This document shows positions 11,902 to 23,400 of a stretch of 64,000 bases of DNA, piece by piece. Numbering within the stretch: position 1 is the first letter of the stretch; each line of letters opens with the position of its first letter. Position numbers and translations under genes: made by a program. The notes beneath the pieces are model-generated. The model did no database searches. It had not been told where the DNA came from and was given only the letters and a program-made list of their open reading frames with translations. This DNA is from Pieris napi (lineage: Eukaryota > Arthropoda > Insecta > Lepidoptera > Pieridae), in NCBI RefSeq assembly GCF_905475465.1, contig NC_062250.1, positions 518,501 through 582,500 on the forward strand, given 5' to 3'.

Positions 11902-12050
11902 GTAAGGTTTCAAGCATTTCAAACATCAAAGAATTTAAGCTACCCGAAATGATTAGCATGTGAATTTAATCATACGGCTATATTTAGGTTTAACATGCGC
12001 TAAAAACGTTCTAAGACACAAATCAATAAAAATAAATAAACCATTTGAGT

Positions 12051-12341
12051 TTCATCATCCTAGTCGAGGTAGAATACGAAATTCCACCAGTATCACCTCG
12101 ACTCCCATCGTTCCACAACTGAGCGTTTTTTAATTCAGTTTTTGCCACGCACCACTACTATGTGGGACCAGCTGCCCACTGAAGCATTTACGAACCAATT
12201 CTACCTTTAAGAAAAGAGCGTTGAATTATTAAAAGGCCGGCAACGCACTCGTGAACCCTCTGTCATTGAGAGTGTCCATGGGCGTTATCACTTAACATCA
12301 GGTTAGCCTCCAGCCCCTGTTTGCCCCCAGTTCTATAAAAA
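12051..12341 (+). mobile_element. LINE 3'-end fragment (FLKGRQR family)
   Basis: Starts at TCATCATCCTAGTCGAGGTA (HHRTSR region), passes CACTACTATGTGGGACCAGC (LWNQLP) and AAAAGGCCGGCAACGCACTC (LKGRQR), and ends in TTGCCCCCAGTTCTATAAAA. Small deletions break the frame. Confidence 0.85.
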
Positions 12342-12666
12342 TTAAATATTGTATAATTCAATTAAAAAATTACACAAAACCTTTAAGCTTTTTGCCGTAA
12401 ATTTCATTGAGCAGTAGAGCAGAGGTATCATTTAAGTAGAACATTATCGCGAAGTGGTTTGCTATCAGCCAGACGGACGGCGCTTCGGTTGATTTCACGC
12501 AATTCAGGGGCAATATATTGTTGCAATTAAGGGGTCATTTAAGGCCTGTGCACAGTGAAGTCGGGCTATAATTTTATATGACCAAGTCGTCCATTTTCCT
12601 TTAGTGTGATCAATTTCCCTCGATTTATTTCCTGAATACTTTCAATTTAAAGTTTGTTCGTAGTAC
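12342..12666. other. spacer between two LINE fragments
   Basis: No supported feature. Confidence 0.45.
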
Positions 12667-12874
12667 ATCACCACTATGTGGAACCAGCTGCTCACTGAAG
12701 TATTTCCGAACCAATTCGATTTAGGGTCTTTCAAGAAAAGAGCGCACAATTCCTAAAAGGCCGTCAACGCACTCGCGATCCCTCTGGCATTGAGAGTGTC
12801 CATGGGTGGCGGTTATCACTAAACATCAGATGAACCTCTTACCCGTTTGCCCCCTGTTACATTAAAAAAAAAAT
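12667..12874 (+). mobile_element. LINE 3'-end fragment (FLKGRQR family)
   Basis: Starts at CACCACTATGTGGAACCAGC, contains TTTCCGAACCAATTCGATTT (FPNQFDL), and ends in GTTTGCCCCCTGTTACATTA with an A run. It lies in the same orientation as the neighbouring copy at 12051-12341 and is a separate insertion, because the two overlap in content. Confidence 0.87.
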
Positions 12875-15800
12875 TATATATCTTTCATATAGTTCATACC
12901 ATAAAAATGGATTATCATATAAATTATTTGGTCACGTAAGATTGCTTTAGATTAAGTGGCGTTTATTAGAGAACATGTTTGTATTTCTCTTTTTTTGAGT
13001 TAGACGCTAGAAACCACTTGTTAAATGAAAAAATTAAACTTCCTACCTTATCAAATCCAAAAGATATTTAAGATCAAAAAAGTACACACACTTATACACA
13101 TTGCACATTCCGTACACACCTCAACAAGTAAATTATTAGTATATTGTCTTTGTTAGTATATAGTGTTCGGCGTATATGTAATCTGTTTTGGCTACAATTT
13201 TAATCAAAACCTGTTATCTTTTAGCTGTTGATTAATTGCTAATAATTATTATAGCCAATTTATTAAACAATTTGACTCGATATTGATTAAAATCTTTGGG
13301 AATAAATCGCGTTATAATGACAACATTTCGTTAGACTCCAATAAAACACCAAAAAGTTATTTGCTACTTGATGTCTTGCTGAAAATCAATCGAAACAGAT
13401 GTTATTATGTTAATAATGGAATGTATCACATTTATATCCGTTATAGAAGTTTTATATAAACTTACCTCTGATAGAATGCTTAATGCAAATATGATAGAAA
13501 TCGCTTAGCTTGCGCTGTGATATGTCTGAAAATTAACACGTTTTAGGGGGGCTACAGGTAGCCTAGTGGGGGTCAATCAACGGTGCCCGACGGTAGGGTA
13601 AGGGAGTCCTATTGTCACTAGATCCCAAGTAATTAGGTGCTGTTTAAATCTAGATTGAATTGTCATGTTCGGATTAAATTTAGAAGCTGCGTAATAATTG
13701 TGGGAACCAACGGATTGTTTTAGAGTAAGGCGTTCAGATTTTGGTCTATTAACTAGATTTGTTAAGGGGTTTACTAAGTAATATGTCTGCGTAGATAGAG
13801 ACATAATTTATTTACTGTTCAAAGTACATGTACATGTACAAAATACATGTCATTTTAATGTTTAAAAATATAAATGATGTGTTTAATCTTATATTATGCA
13901 GGGTATTTTGATACAATGTTTTTTCTCTTTTCAATTATGCTGCTTTAGAGGAAAAAATATATTAGTAAAACTTAAAAACAGATGCTATGAAATGTCCTTT
14001 TGGCCTTGGAGACTTCACATACAACAGCAACCCTATAGAAAATCACGCATCACAAAGGTGGAAAAAAAATTTAGTATAATTACAGGTTTTTTAAATAATT
14101 AATAGAGCATAGAAAGAGTTCTGTATCGACTAGACGCCCTCTGCCCTCGGGCACTCGAGACGGCGCGGCTGAAGTTCAAGGTGACGCACTCGTGAAATAT
14201 GATTTACACATGAAAGGGATTATAAGGGATTACTTTACTAGTCAAAAATTAACTTTAAGGTCTTTGTTCTGGAGAGTCAAAAAGAAATTCGAAAATTTTA
14301 TTTTATAAATATTACGAAGACGATTTAATTTTTAGTAAAAAGTATAATTGATAAATAGTGTTCACCTAGAGAATGCGATTCAATGTTTCCATTTATATAG
14401 CTACTCATTAGAAGGATATCTTAGGAAATCTATATATTTTAGACACACAAAACGACGGTATGTATCAGACGTATATGTATTGTTTAATGACTATAATAAA
14501 TAAAATATGTGTATGTAGGAAAATGTGGTCTTTATTCATACATTGTTATACTTTGGAGTCAGCCTTTTCAAGATTCAATTTCGATTATTAAATCTATGTA
14601 TAACGCAGGTTATTTACTAAAAAACTAAAACTTAACTTACTTACTAAAGCGCAATATATTTGTTACTAAATGAAAAGACTTGCATTTTATAACCGCTTGC
14701 AAAAGTAGTCCAGTTTTGAATTATATTTAGTCCAAAAACTAAGACGGGTATTATTCACAAAACGTTTCACCGCAATGCAAGCCTTACAAGATTCATATCT
14801 TATTCCACTTACCTCAGCAGGCTAAAAATAAAAAGGCTAATTTCTTCTTCACTTTTAAAAATCTTACGTCACTATAGAGACGGTGAAAAGCTCCACTTTC
14901 ACTTTTCATGTACATGTTTGCATGAAAATGAATCCTTTCAAATGTATGTACAATAGTATACATACGTACAGTTAGGAACGCGTCTGGCTATGGGGTGATG
15001 AGTGGTAGCAATGCTTGCTTTACATTACTGGCTTGCTAAATGAATTTTTAAGTACACATTAAACAAATAAATATTATAATTAAACTTAAAAATTAAACAA
15101 AAACAATTACGAAGAGTATAGATACCCGCAAACATCTTAAACATTAAACAAGGGAGTGGGAGAAAGTTTGCACCGTGCGGGACACTAATGTCAACTGATT
15201 TATTAAAACCACCCGCCGCCCTAACCTACTTCTGCGCAGGCAAAGACATTTGTTCGAGATGTTTACCGGTATCTGTAGCAAGTGTAAATGTACTTTCTTG
15301 TTAAGCATTAAAAGCTTAAGCCCATGGTGGAGCAGTTGGCCCAAGCAATAAAGGGAGCAACGACGCCAAACCCTAGAGAGTGAACTTTGCTCTAGCATCC
15401 TGCAACCCTCCATTGATAAATCATGGGGTTTCTATCTTAAAAACTAGTTTAGAACTAGTTAGATAGAACTAGTTTACGAAATAAAAGGCTTTCTTATTTT
15501 ATAACGCATAAGTTTTTGTCTTGTCAGTTGAGTATTGTTACCGGAGGCGTCTGTTAACCGATAAAATACTAGCGTATGTAGCTGTCTCGTTCAAACGCTC
15601 TTAGTGTCGGCACTGAGCGGCACTCAATAATGTATGCGCAGTCCGACTGCGGCCTACGACCTTCTCACAACAAAAATGCACGCATACACTACATATACTG
15701 CTGCCTATTTGAGACTTCACTTGTTCGTAAGGATTGAGTTTTATTTCTGTTTTTGATATCTTATCTGTGATTTACGTTCGTAAATCTTTAATGGTCCTAT

Positions 15801-16643
15801 TTAATTGGAATACATTTAAAACTTGCGGCCTAACAACAAATATAACATGCGTGGCTTGTCATAGCTGTTTTATATTGGATCGAGTCAAAATCTATGAAAA
15901 ATATATCAGACAAACTTGTTTTATTACAGATTTAACTAGTGTAGATATTATATTAAGAATAAAAGCCCAAGCCCGATTTCGGGCTACGTATTTACAAATT
16001 TTAAGACAAAAGCGTTAGCGAAGTGTACTATTAATTACTCTCTTCTTTTTATTTAGTCACCGTCTTGATTACTGAAGGTCGCGTTTGTGTATCATATCTT
16101 CCTCCATTCCCCCTGTCTTTGGGAAGCTTTAGCGCCTGTGTTAAGGCTTCTACGGAGTTCTTACTCAAACCTGCCCAAACACTACATTCCAAAACGCCAA
16201 CCTACGACTATCACTGCAGTCGCATTCTTTTCGCCCGAGATGAGAACCCAACCCCTCATGATCTGTCTAATTACGTGACATTTTTATCTATAGTATTATT
16301 GTTAGTACAATTGATCGATGCAAGTACACCTAAAGTTTTATATAAAGTATGAATAATTTTGTTGAACGATCGGACTGTTAAATTGCTCTTAGGCTATTAT
16401 TAAAATAAGTCTGAGGCAGGCCAGCTAATAAGCACGTGCTATTGTCACGTGAAACAATGGAAGGGCGATATTTACGAGCCCTATTATCTGCGATCTTCGA
16501 ACATATTATTTTCTATCAAGAACTTATATTTAATAATCTTACGTATGGATTATTGGACTTGTTATTGGCTAATTTTTTAATATAATATTTTGTTTAATAA
16601 AAACTCTTTGTGTCTAGATATGTCAGAGAAAATGTAACTTATA
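12875..16643. other. long unannotated stretch
   Basis: Mostly AT-rich. A GTACATGTACATGTAC palindrome lies at 13824-13839. Less AT-rich blocks occur near 13557-13620, 14130-14190, 15150-15420 and 15590-15670. Frames of 89-95 codons at 15144-15413 (minus), 15734-16018 and 16065-16352 (plus) show no family motif, and I do not call them genes. Confidence 0.4.
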
Positions 16644-16905
16644 TCATCGGACTAGGGCAGAATACAAAATACCATCCGTATCACCTTGACGTCCGTCGTT
16701 CCACAACTGAGCGTTTCTTAAGGCAATTTCTGCCACGCACTGAAGTAATTCCGAACCAATTGGACTTAGGGTCCTTCAAGAAAAGAGCGTACCATTTCTT
16801 AAAAGGCCAGCAGCGCATGCGAGCCTCCTGGCAGTGTGAGTGTCCATGGGCGGCGGTATCACTTAACATCAGATGAGCCTCCAGCCTCCTTATTCGTCGC
16901 AAAAA
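16644..16905 (+). mobile_element. LINE 3'-end fragment (FLKGRQR family), internally deleted
   Basis: Begins in the YHPYHLDV-type codons (CATCCGTATCACCTTGACGT) and continues through RRSTTERFLRQFLPRTE. It skips the WNQLP segment directly to VIPNQLDLGSFKKRAYHFLK and ends after CAGATGAGCCTCCAGCC. The deletion is in frame, so an 88-codon frame survives, but it has no independent meaning. Confidence 0.85.
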
Positions 16906-17719
16906 CCATTTGTTTTGAGAGATCTGTTCCAGACAAATAAAAAAAAATTGATTACGGTGAGAACTATTTAATAAAATTTTCCTTTTCGGTACTTTGAAAG
17001 CAGGATCCTCTTCTACTAGTTCCATATACGATTCCTCTGTTATGCAGTAGGTACATAATATTCAAGACCTCTTAATTCCCTACAAGCCCGAGGCTTCAGA
17101 TAAAACTATTCTCTTACATAAACCAAGGTGGAAGTCAGTAGCCATATTGATTGTGGAGCTGCCTTCCGGCGGGCCGATAAAAACTAACACTGCCTGCAAT
17201 TTAAGAGTACTTACAAGATAAAACCGATTCAGCTCAGTCTGATAAAAGTTGTATTATTCCGCAGTCGCATTGCCTCGAGCGGTGCAAGACGGTAGCTATT
17301 ATCGACAAAATCTTTATGAATTATGCATTTTGTCGAGAGAATTTGTATAACAGTGATTTATATTGTATACTTTTAGTTGGAAGGTAATTTATTTGAAAAT
17401 GGAAAATTATTGTTGTTTTAGAACTGAAAGGAATAATGGTAATATTAATTTGGGTTATGAAGGCTTTCTTATTAAAATCATGTTCTAGAAGTTAGTGAAT
17501 TAGTGTTATAACTTTTAGTAAGACTTCAAGCATAATCAACGCCGCTGCTGAACGCCTAAGCGGCTTTATGCGTTTGTTAAACTAGTATTTTGCAGATATC
17601 TCTGAAATGATATATATACGCGTAAATCGCGTTTAATTGTATACACTAAGCTAAAGTTACATATTTATATCAATTATTAATACTTAAAACTAAGAAGTAG
17701 GTACTAGCTACTTACAACG
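16906..17719. other. unannotated stretch
   Basis: No supported feature. The minus-strand frame 16681-17025 is the complement of the adjacent LINE fragment and not a gene. Confidence 0.5.
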
Positions 17720-17901
17720 ACTAGGCAAAGTGACAGAAGGCTCTCCTGATGCTAAGTAATACCACCACCCATGGACATTTTCATTGCCAGGAGGCTCGCA
17801 AGTGCGTTTCCGGTCTTTTAAGACCCTCTTGTCTTGAAGGACCCTAAGTCTAATTGGTTCGTAAATACTACAGTGGGCAGCTGGTGATAGTGATAGTGGT
17901 G
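17720..17901 (-). mobile_element. LINE 3'-end fragment (FLKGRQR family)
   Basis: Plus-strand GGCTCTCCTGATGCTAAGTA, CCATGGACATTTTCATTGCC and CTTGAAGGACCCTAAGTCTA identify a reversed copy. It reaches upstream to GTGGGCAGCTGGT (the QLP region), after which the match ends. Confidence 0.85.
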
Positions 17902-18372
17902 AATAATGAATAATATGAAATTCTGTTTTTAATATTGTGAGTGCCATAAGATATCTAATATATAGATTCTGTAAAGTACTTCAGAATGAAAGCTACAATA
18001 AAAAGTTCTATCCATTCACAATATCAAAAGCTTATATCAGGAGAAATGAAATACCAGTACACAGGCAAGAAAGTCTTTTAATGCCTCACAAAAGGCTTTT
18101 ACAAAATACGATTTATATCACATTTGAGTTTCATCTCGGTCCATATTTGGCGCAATGCCTATCAGCCAGAGGGTCTGATAACGCGGGGCTCCACTGCGCT
18201 TGATGATAACGTTATATGTGTCACGAATTAACCCCGTTTCATTGTTGCCCTGAATTTTCATACCTATAAATGGATTATATGACAATTTTCTTCTACGAAA
18301 GCTGCAAAAACTTATGACTGTGGACGTACCGCTATTGTCTTTTTCCAAAGCTAACTTCAGTTATTTTACTTT
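17902..18372. other. unannotated stretch
   Basis: No supported feature. Confidence 0.5.
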
Positions 18373-18521
18373 ATAGAACAGGGGGCAAACGGGCAGCAGG
18401 CTCACCTAATGTTAATTGATAGCGTTGCCCATGGACACTCTCAATGCCAGAGAGTTCGCGAGTGCGTTGACGGCCTTTTAAGATTTGGTACACTCTTTTC
18501 TAGGTGGACCCTAAGTCGAAT
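18373..18521 (-). mobile_element. LINE 3'-end fragment (FLKGRQR family)
   Basis: Plus-strand GAACAGGGGGCAAACGGGCA, CCATGGACACTCTCAATGCC and GGTGGACCCTAAGTCGAA mark a reversed tail copy, truncated at the LGSFKK codons. Confidence 0.85.
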
Positions 18522-19148
18522 GTCGAATATTTCATAGACATAGACATAACATTTATTACAAACAAAAACATTTATATATATATAAGCTAAAGCTATATTA
18601 AGTGTATATTTCAGTTATACATTTAATAGACGTTATAATAAATCAGTACCTAAGTATATCCCCTCAAGGTAATAGAATTATTGTTCTTGGTAATGGTTCT
18701 TGTATATTAATATTTTATGAATGAAGTAACAGAAATAGAGATTACGCAAGAATGTTTTATGTTCATCTTTGATGGTTGATTAAAACGCATCCATTTGGAC
18801 GCGACGCTCATAATTGGGTATTCTATTTCTGGGCTCACACTCTTATACAAAGCTATAAAGGTGTGTGTAAACGAGACTGAATATAGTATTTTAAGTAAGT
18901 ATGTCTCCGATATTTATATATTTAAAGTTTTGAATACTACAAATTAGAAACTTAAAGAGGTTTTAAATAAAAACTAGTATTTTGATTTGACCTATTTCCA
19001 TAATTAAATAAATCTGTGATTTTTGTGATGCATGACTCTGTGGAACCAGGGACCACAGACTACCAAAAGGAGTAGGTATATAATTGACATCTGGCATTGA
19101 TCTACAATTGTCATTTTCTACATTGCCATTAGTCTTTTATTTAGCTAT
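18522..19148. other. AT-rich flank upstream of the intact LINE
   Basis: No supported feature. The pre-insertion target sequence of the LINE lies at its end. Confidence 0.5.
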
Positions 19149-19159
19149 TTAAAGTAATT
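19149..19159 (+). repeat. left target-site duplication of the LINE
   Basis: TTAAAGTAATT here is identical to 24316-24326, immediately after the poly(A) tail. It defines both ends of the insertion. Confidence 0.9.
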
Positions 19160-19289
19160 GGGGAAGTTGAAAAAGCGCGGTTCAATGTTTTTTTCAAAAT
19201 TGTATTTTAATTAATATAAATATTATTTCTTTGTAAATAACAGTATAAATTGGCAAATTAAATATAAATATAGTGAATAAATAATTAAA
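19160..19289 (+). promoter_or_regulatory. LINE 5' UTR, presumed internal promoter
   Basis: 130 bp from the 5' end of the element to the ORF1 ATG. Full-length non-LTR elements carry their own promoter here. No TATA box is evident. The element begins with four G residues. Confidence 0.5.
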
Positions 19290-20432
19290 ATGGAAGGAAA
19301 CGAGGGGGGCGGGTTTGACCCGCCCACCTCAAAAAAGAGACCACGACGGCGGTTAGAAGATCTCCAAGATGTTTCTGATGCTGGCGGCGGAGGTGGTGAG
19401 AAAGACTCTTATATGGCATATCGCAAGCCCAATTATAAAAGGTTATATCCTGAAAATTCAATTAACACAGAATTTAAGGTTTTCATTCAGAGCAAAAATA
19501 TACAAGACAAGCTGGGAAATAAAAGCCCAATATATTTGAATCAGATATTTTCCGATATTAAAGGTGTGGTGGCAATAAGGCGTATTGGCGCAAATAAAAT
19601 TGTTGTGATCTTCAGACAACATAATACAGCTAACAATTTGATAAATAATAACAGCTTTCTTGATAAACACGAAATGAGAGCATATATTCCAGCAGCTCAA
19701 ATTGAGAAAACTGGTATTATCAGATTTGTGCCCACAAATATTACAAATAGAGAACTATTTACTAAATTGACTTCTACAAATGAAATAATAGCAGTTAGGA
19801 GATTTGTGAAAAAAATTGGTAATGAATTAGTCAGAACACAAACTGTAAGTATCACATTTCTGGCAAATACTTTACCTGAAAGTGTCCAATACGACTTATT
19901 TTTTTATAGAATATTTGAATATGTTCCTCCTCTGCAACAATGTTTTAAATGTCTTAAATTCAATCATTTTGCAAAAATATGTAATGGCAAAGAGCGTTGC
20001 TCTATTTGTTCAGGTGAACATTCCTATAAAGACTGCACTAAGCCAAATGAGATTTGCTGTGCTAATTGCAACGGACCTCATTTAGCTATTTCTAAATTGT
20101 GTCCCATTAAAATGAAGAAAACATTAGAAAAGAAAAATAAAATAACTTATGCAAGCGTTGCCAATACTAAAGATAATGATGAGTTCCCTCCTCTTCCACC
20201 ACGCTCCAACCCTATAAATAAAAAAGTAATTAATGTAAATAATAAACCTAATGTAAAACATGTAAATAAATCTGTAAATAGTATTAATGATATAAAATTA
20301 CAAATAATTGAAAACAGTGATGTACTTATGGCCCTGGTACAAACACTGGTTCAAATAGGTAATAAGGTTGATAATGAACCCATCACTGCAACATTTATAA
20401 AAGATATACTTATTAAGAATCTGTCAACATAA
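19290..20432 (+). CDS. LINE ORF1 protein, gag-like with three zinc knuckles
   Basis: The 380-residue ORF1 protein would bind element RNA and form the ribonucleoprotein particle. The N terminus is basic and Gly-rich (KKRPRRR near 15-21, a Gly run near 32-36). Residues about 60-200 have the character of the RNA-binding folds found in I-group ORF1 proteins. Three CCHC-type zinc knuckles follow: C218-C221-H226-C231, C237-C240-H244-C249, and C257-C260-H264-C271. A Lys/Asn-rich, low-complexity C-terminal third follows. The ATG at 19290 is the first in the element, in the context ATTAAAATGG. The stop codon overlaps the ORF2 start as TAATG. No frameshift or stop interrupts it. Confidence 0.93.
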   Translation: MEGNEGGGFDPPTSKKRPRRRLEDLQDVSDAGGGGGEKDSYMAYRKPNYKRLYPENSINTEFKVFIQSKNIQDKLGNKSPIYLNQIFSDIKGVVAIRRIGANKIVVIFRQHNTANNLINNNSFLDKHEMRAYIPAAQIEKTGIIRFVPTNITNRELFTKLTSTNEIIAVRRFVKKIGNELVRTQTVSITFLANTLPESVQYDLFFYRIFEYVPPLQQCFKCLKFNHFAKICNGKERCSICSGEHSYKDCTKPNEICCANCNGPHLAISKLCPIKMKKTLEKKNKITYASVANTKDNDEFPPLPPRSNPINKKVINVNNKPNVKHVNKSVNSINDIKLQIIENSDVLMALVQTLVQIGNKVDNEPITATFIKDILIKNLST

Positions 20433-20434
20433 TG
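20430..20434 (+). promoter_or_regulatory. TAATG stop/start overlap coupling ORF1 to ORF2
   Basis: The ORF1 stop TAA (20430-20432) shares its last A with the ORF2 ATG (20432-20434). UAAUG overlaps are known to allow termination-reinitiation in the silkworm LINE SART1. The same mechanism is inferred here, giving ORF2 at a low ratio to ORF1 from one mRNA. Confidence 0.8.
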
Positions 20435-23400
20435 GATACACAACCATATATAACACACTCTCTACGTATTGCGCAATTTAATGTTCAAGGTGCAAATAAT
20501 AAAAAACATCTTCTTACAAAATTCTTAAATGAAAAAAATATTGATATTTGCTTACTTAATGAGACATGGTTAAAAGAACACCATTCTTTTTATATTTCTG
20601 GTTATAATTTCTACAATAAAAATTCAAAAAATCCTCGTAATGGTGTAGGAATATTAATTAAACCATATTTGAAACATAATGTCATAAATACTACTTTTTA
20701 TGAAGATATACAGACAATAGCCATAAGTATATACACAGAAAATACTACTATATCTATTCTTTGTGTGTACTGTCCTCCGTCCAGTAGGAATATAAGAATG
20801 AATAGATTGCACAATATTATAAGAGGATTACCAAAACCTATTTTTGTTAGTGGTGATTTCAATGCACATCATATTGCTTTTGGATGCCTGTCTACGAAAA
20901 GTCGAGGCAATAACTTATATAATATAATTGATGAATGTGATTTATGTATTTTGAATAATGGTAGTTTTACTACAGTAAATTATCCTACACGCAACCCCTC
21001 AGCAATAGATGTAAGCTTTGTTAGTCCACAGGTGGCTCCACTTTGTGAATGGTATGTACATGATGATGCTATGGGTAGTTATCATTATCCAACCATAACT
21101 AACATTACAATGTGCATTGAAAGATACACAATTAATAAACATGTTGACAGATTTTTATATGATAAAACAGATTGGACAAAGTATAGCGAATTGTCTGGTT
21201 TGGTCTTCCATGACATGATGGTTAGTGAAGAGAGTCCAATGAAATCTTATGATGAGTTTTGTAGTCGGCTTAATAAACTCAAACTAATGGTAGTTCCTAG
21301 ATTCACTAGGACTAACTTTAGGAGTAGACCACCAGCCCCCTGGTGGAACAGTATATGTGAACAAGCCGTTATAAAATCATATGAAGCCCTGAAATTGTAT
21401 AGAAACAATTCAACAGAATATAATTACATCAACTATAAAAGATTAGATGCTTTAAAAAAACGCACTATAAAGGAGCAAAAAAAAATCAGTTGGATTGGTT
21501 TTTGCAATAGTTTCAATAGAACTACACCCATCAGTCAAATATGGAATCTCATTAAAAAGTTTAAGGGAATCAGAACTGGTAATAAATCATATAGGGATGA
21601 ATTTGTACAGCCACTTTTAGATAAGTTATCAGATAATAACAATTTAGTTGATTCAGATTCATTAGACAATTATTTTAATATTAACAATGAGAATCCTCAA
21701 TCAACATTTTTACTGGATTCTTTTTCATGGTCTGAACTTTTAATGAGTATACAATCTAGAAGAAATACTAGTCCTGGTTTAGATGATTTTCCATATTTAT
21801 TAATAAAACATTTATCTGAATCTGTACAAAAGATATTTTTGAATATTCTTAATAATCTCTGGCATAAGAAACTCATACCAAGTTCATGGAAAACTCAATG
21901 TGTAATACCTATATTAAAACCAGATAAGTCACCTGAACAGATTAGTTCCTATCGTCCAATCTCGTTATCATCATGTATTGGGAAAATATTTGAAAACATG
22001 GTAAAATCTCGACTTGACTGGTATGCAGAATCCAATAATGTCATACCACATATTCAATATGGCTTCCGTAAAGGAAGAAGCTGTGCCGATAGCTTCATTT
22101 CTCTGATATCCGACCTGAAAAATGCAAAAAACAATAAATTACACACAGTTTGTGTATTTTTAGATGTGCAAGGTGCATTTGACAGTGTGGATCCTGGCAT
22201 ACTGGTGAAAGTACTCAGTAATTCTGGTATACCTGGACAATTATCTAAATGGATTTATGATTTCCTTACTAACAGAATACTATATGTTAGGCATAACAAT
22301 ATCTTGTATGGACCTAGAACTGCATCAAAGGGTACTATACAAGGTGCAACTTTATCGCCCTTGTTATATAACTTGTATACTTGTGAGATATGTAAATATG
22401 TAAATACTAAAAATGTAAATATACTTCAATTTGCAGATGATTTAGTGTTGTATAGTTCTGATGTAAATTTAACAGTAGCCATTGAAAATGTTAACACTGG
22501 ATTAAAGCAGTTAAGTAATTATTATCAACACAGATTAAATTTGAAAATAAATGCTGCCAAAAGTAATGCCATGATATTTGGAAAAGACACACCAATAGTA
22601 GATGTTGTATATAATGGTGATGTCATTCAAAGAGTCACCTCACACAAATTTTTGGGTATTATCATTGACCAGAAGCTGTCATTTGAAGAACATATTAAAT
22701 ATGTATCTAGAAATGCATTAAGAGGTGTTAACATTTTAAGATGTCTAGCAGGTGTTTCATGGGGTGCAGATCCCAAAATACTATCTATATTATATAAATC
22801 TATTGTAAGAAGTCATTTTGATTACAGATCTTTGGCTTATTTAAATAGCACTCATACACATAAATTGGATATATTGCAGAACAGGGCTTTGAGGATCATA
22901 TCAGGAGCAATGTGTTCGACTCCCATAAGGGCCATGGAAGTCGAAACTAATATTATGCCATTGATATTGAGACGACTTATGCTTACAGAAAGATACTGTC
23001 TGAAACTATTATCATCAAATAATTTACAAATTATAAACAGGATAATACCTCACCCTATCAATATAGATGGTCCTCTCACTTCACCAAATGATCTTCTGAC
23101 AGGTACATCTCCAACTTTGTGCCAGATCTTTACAGAAACACAATCTCATTATTCAAACATCAAAAAACATTCTCACTGGTCGTGTTACACTCATTCATAC
23201 AGTTGTATCACACATCCTATTACGATTTTATCAAATTCAATTGAAAATAATTCGGACTTACTGGCTTTCAAAGAAGAAAATAACAAGTACTATACTATAT
23301 ATACTGACGGCAGTAAAGGCAATGATTTTGTGAGAAGTGCGGTATATGATTCCCAAAAAGATGTTGCTCAAAGCTTTGTTCTAGATAAAAACTGCTCCAT

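Noticed and set aside
15144..15413. 89-codon minus-strand frame in a less AT-rich block
   Set aside because: No recognisable motif or splice support, so not called a gene.
16065..16352. 95-codon plus-strand frame
   Set aside because: No domain, no codon-bias change, overlaps another frame in a different phase; length is compatible with chance in a slightly less AT-rich patch.
16681..17025. 114-codon minus-strand frame
   Set aside because: It largely overlaps, in antisense, the LINE 3' fragment at 16644-16905; no family motif and low-complexity residues at its N-terminal side.
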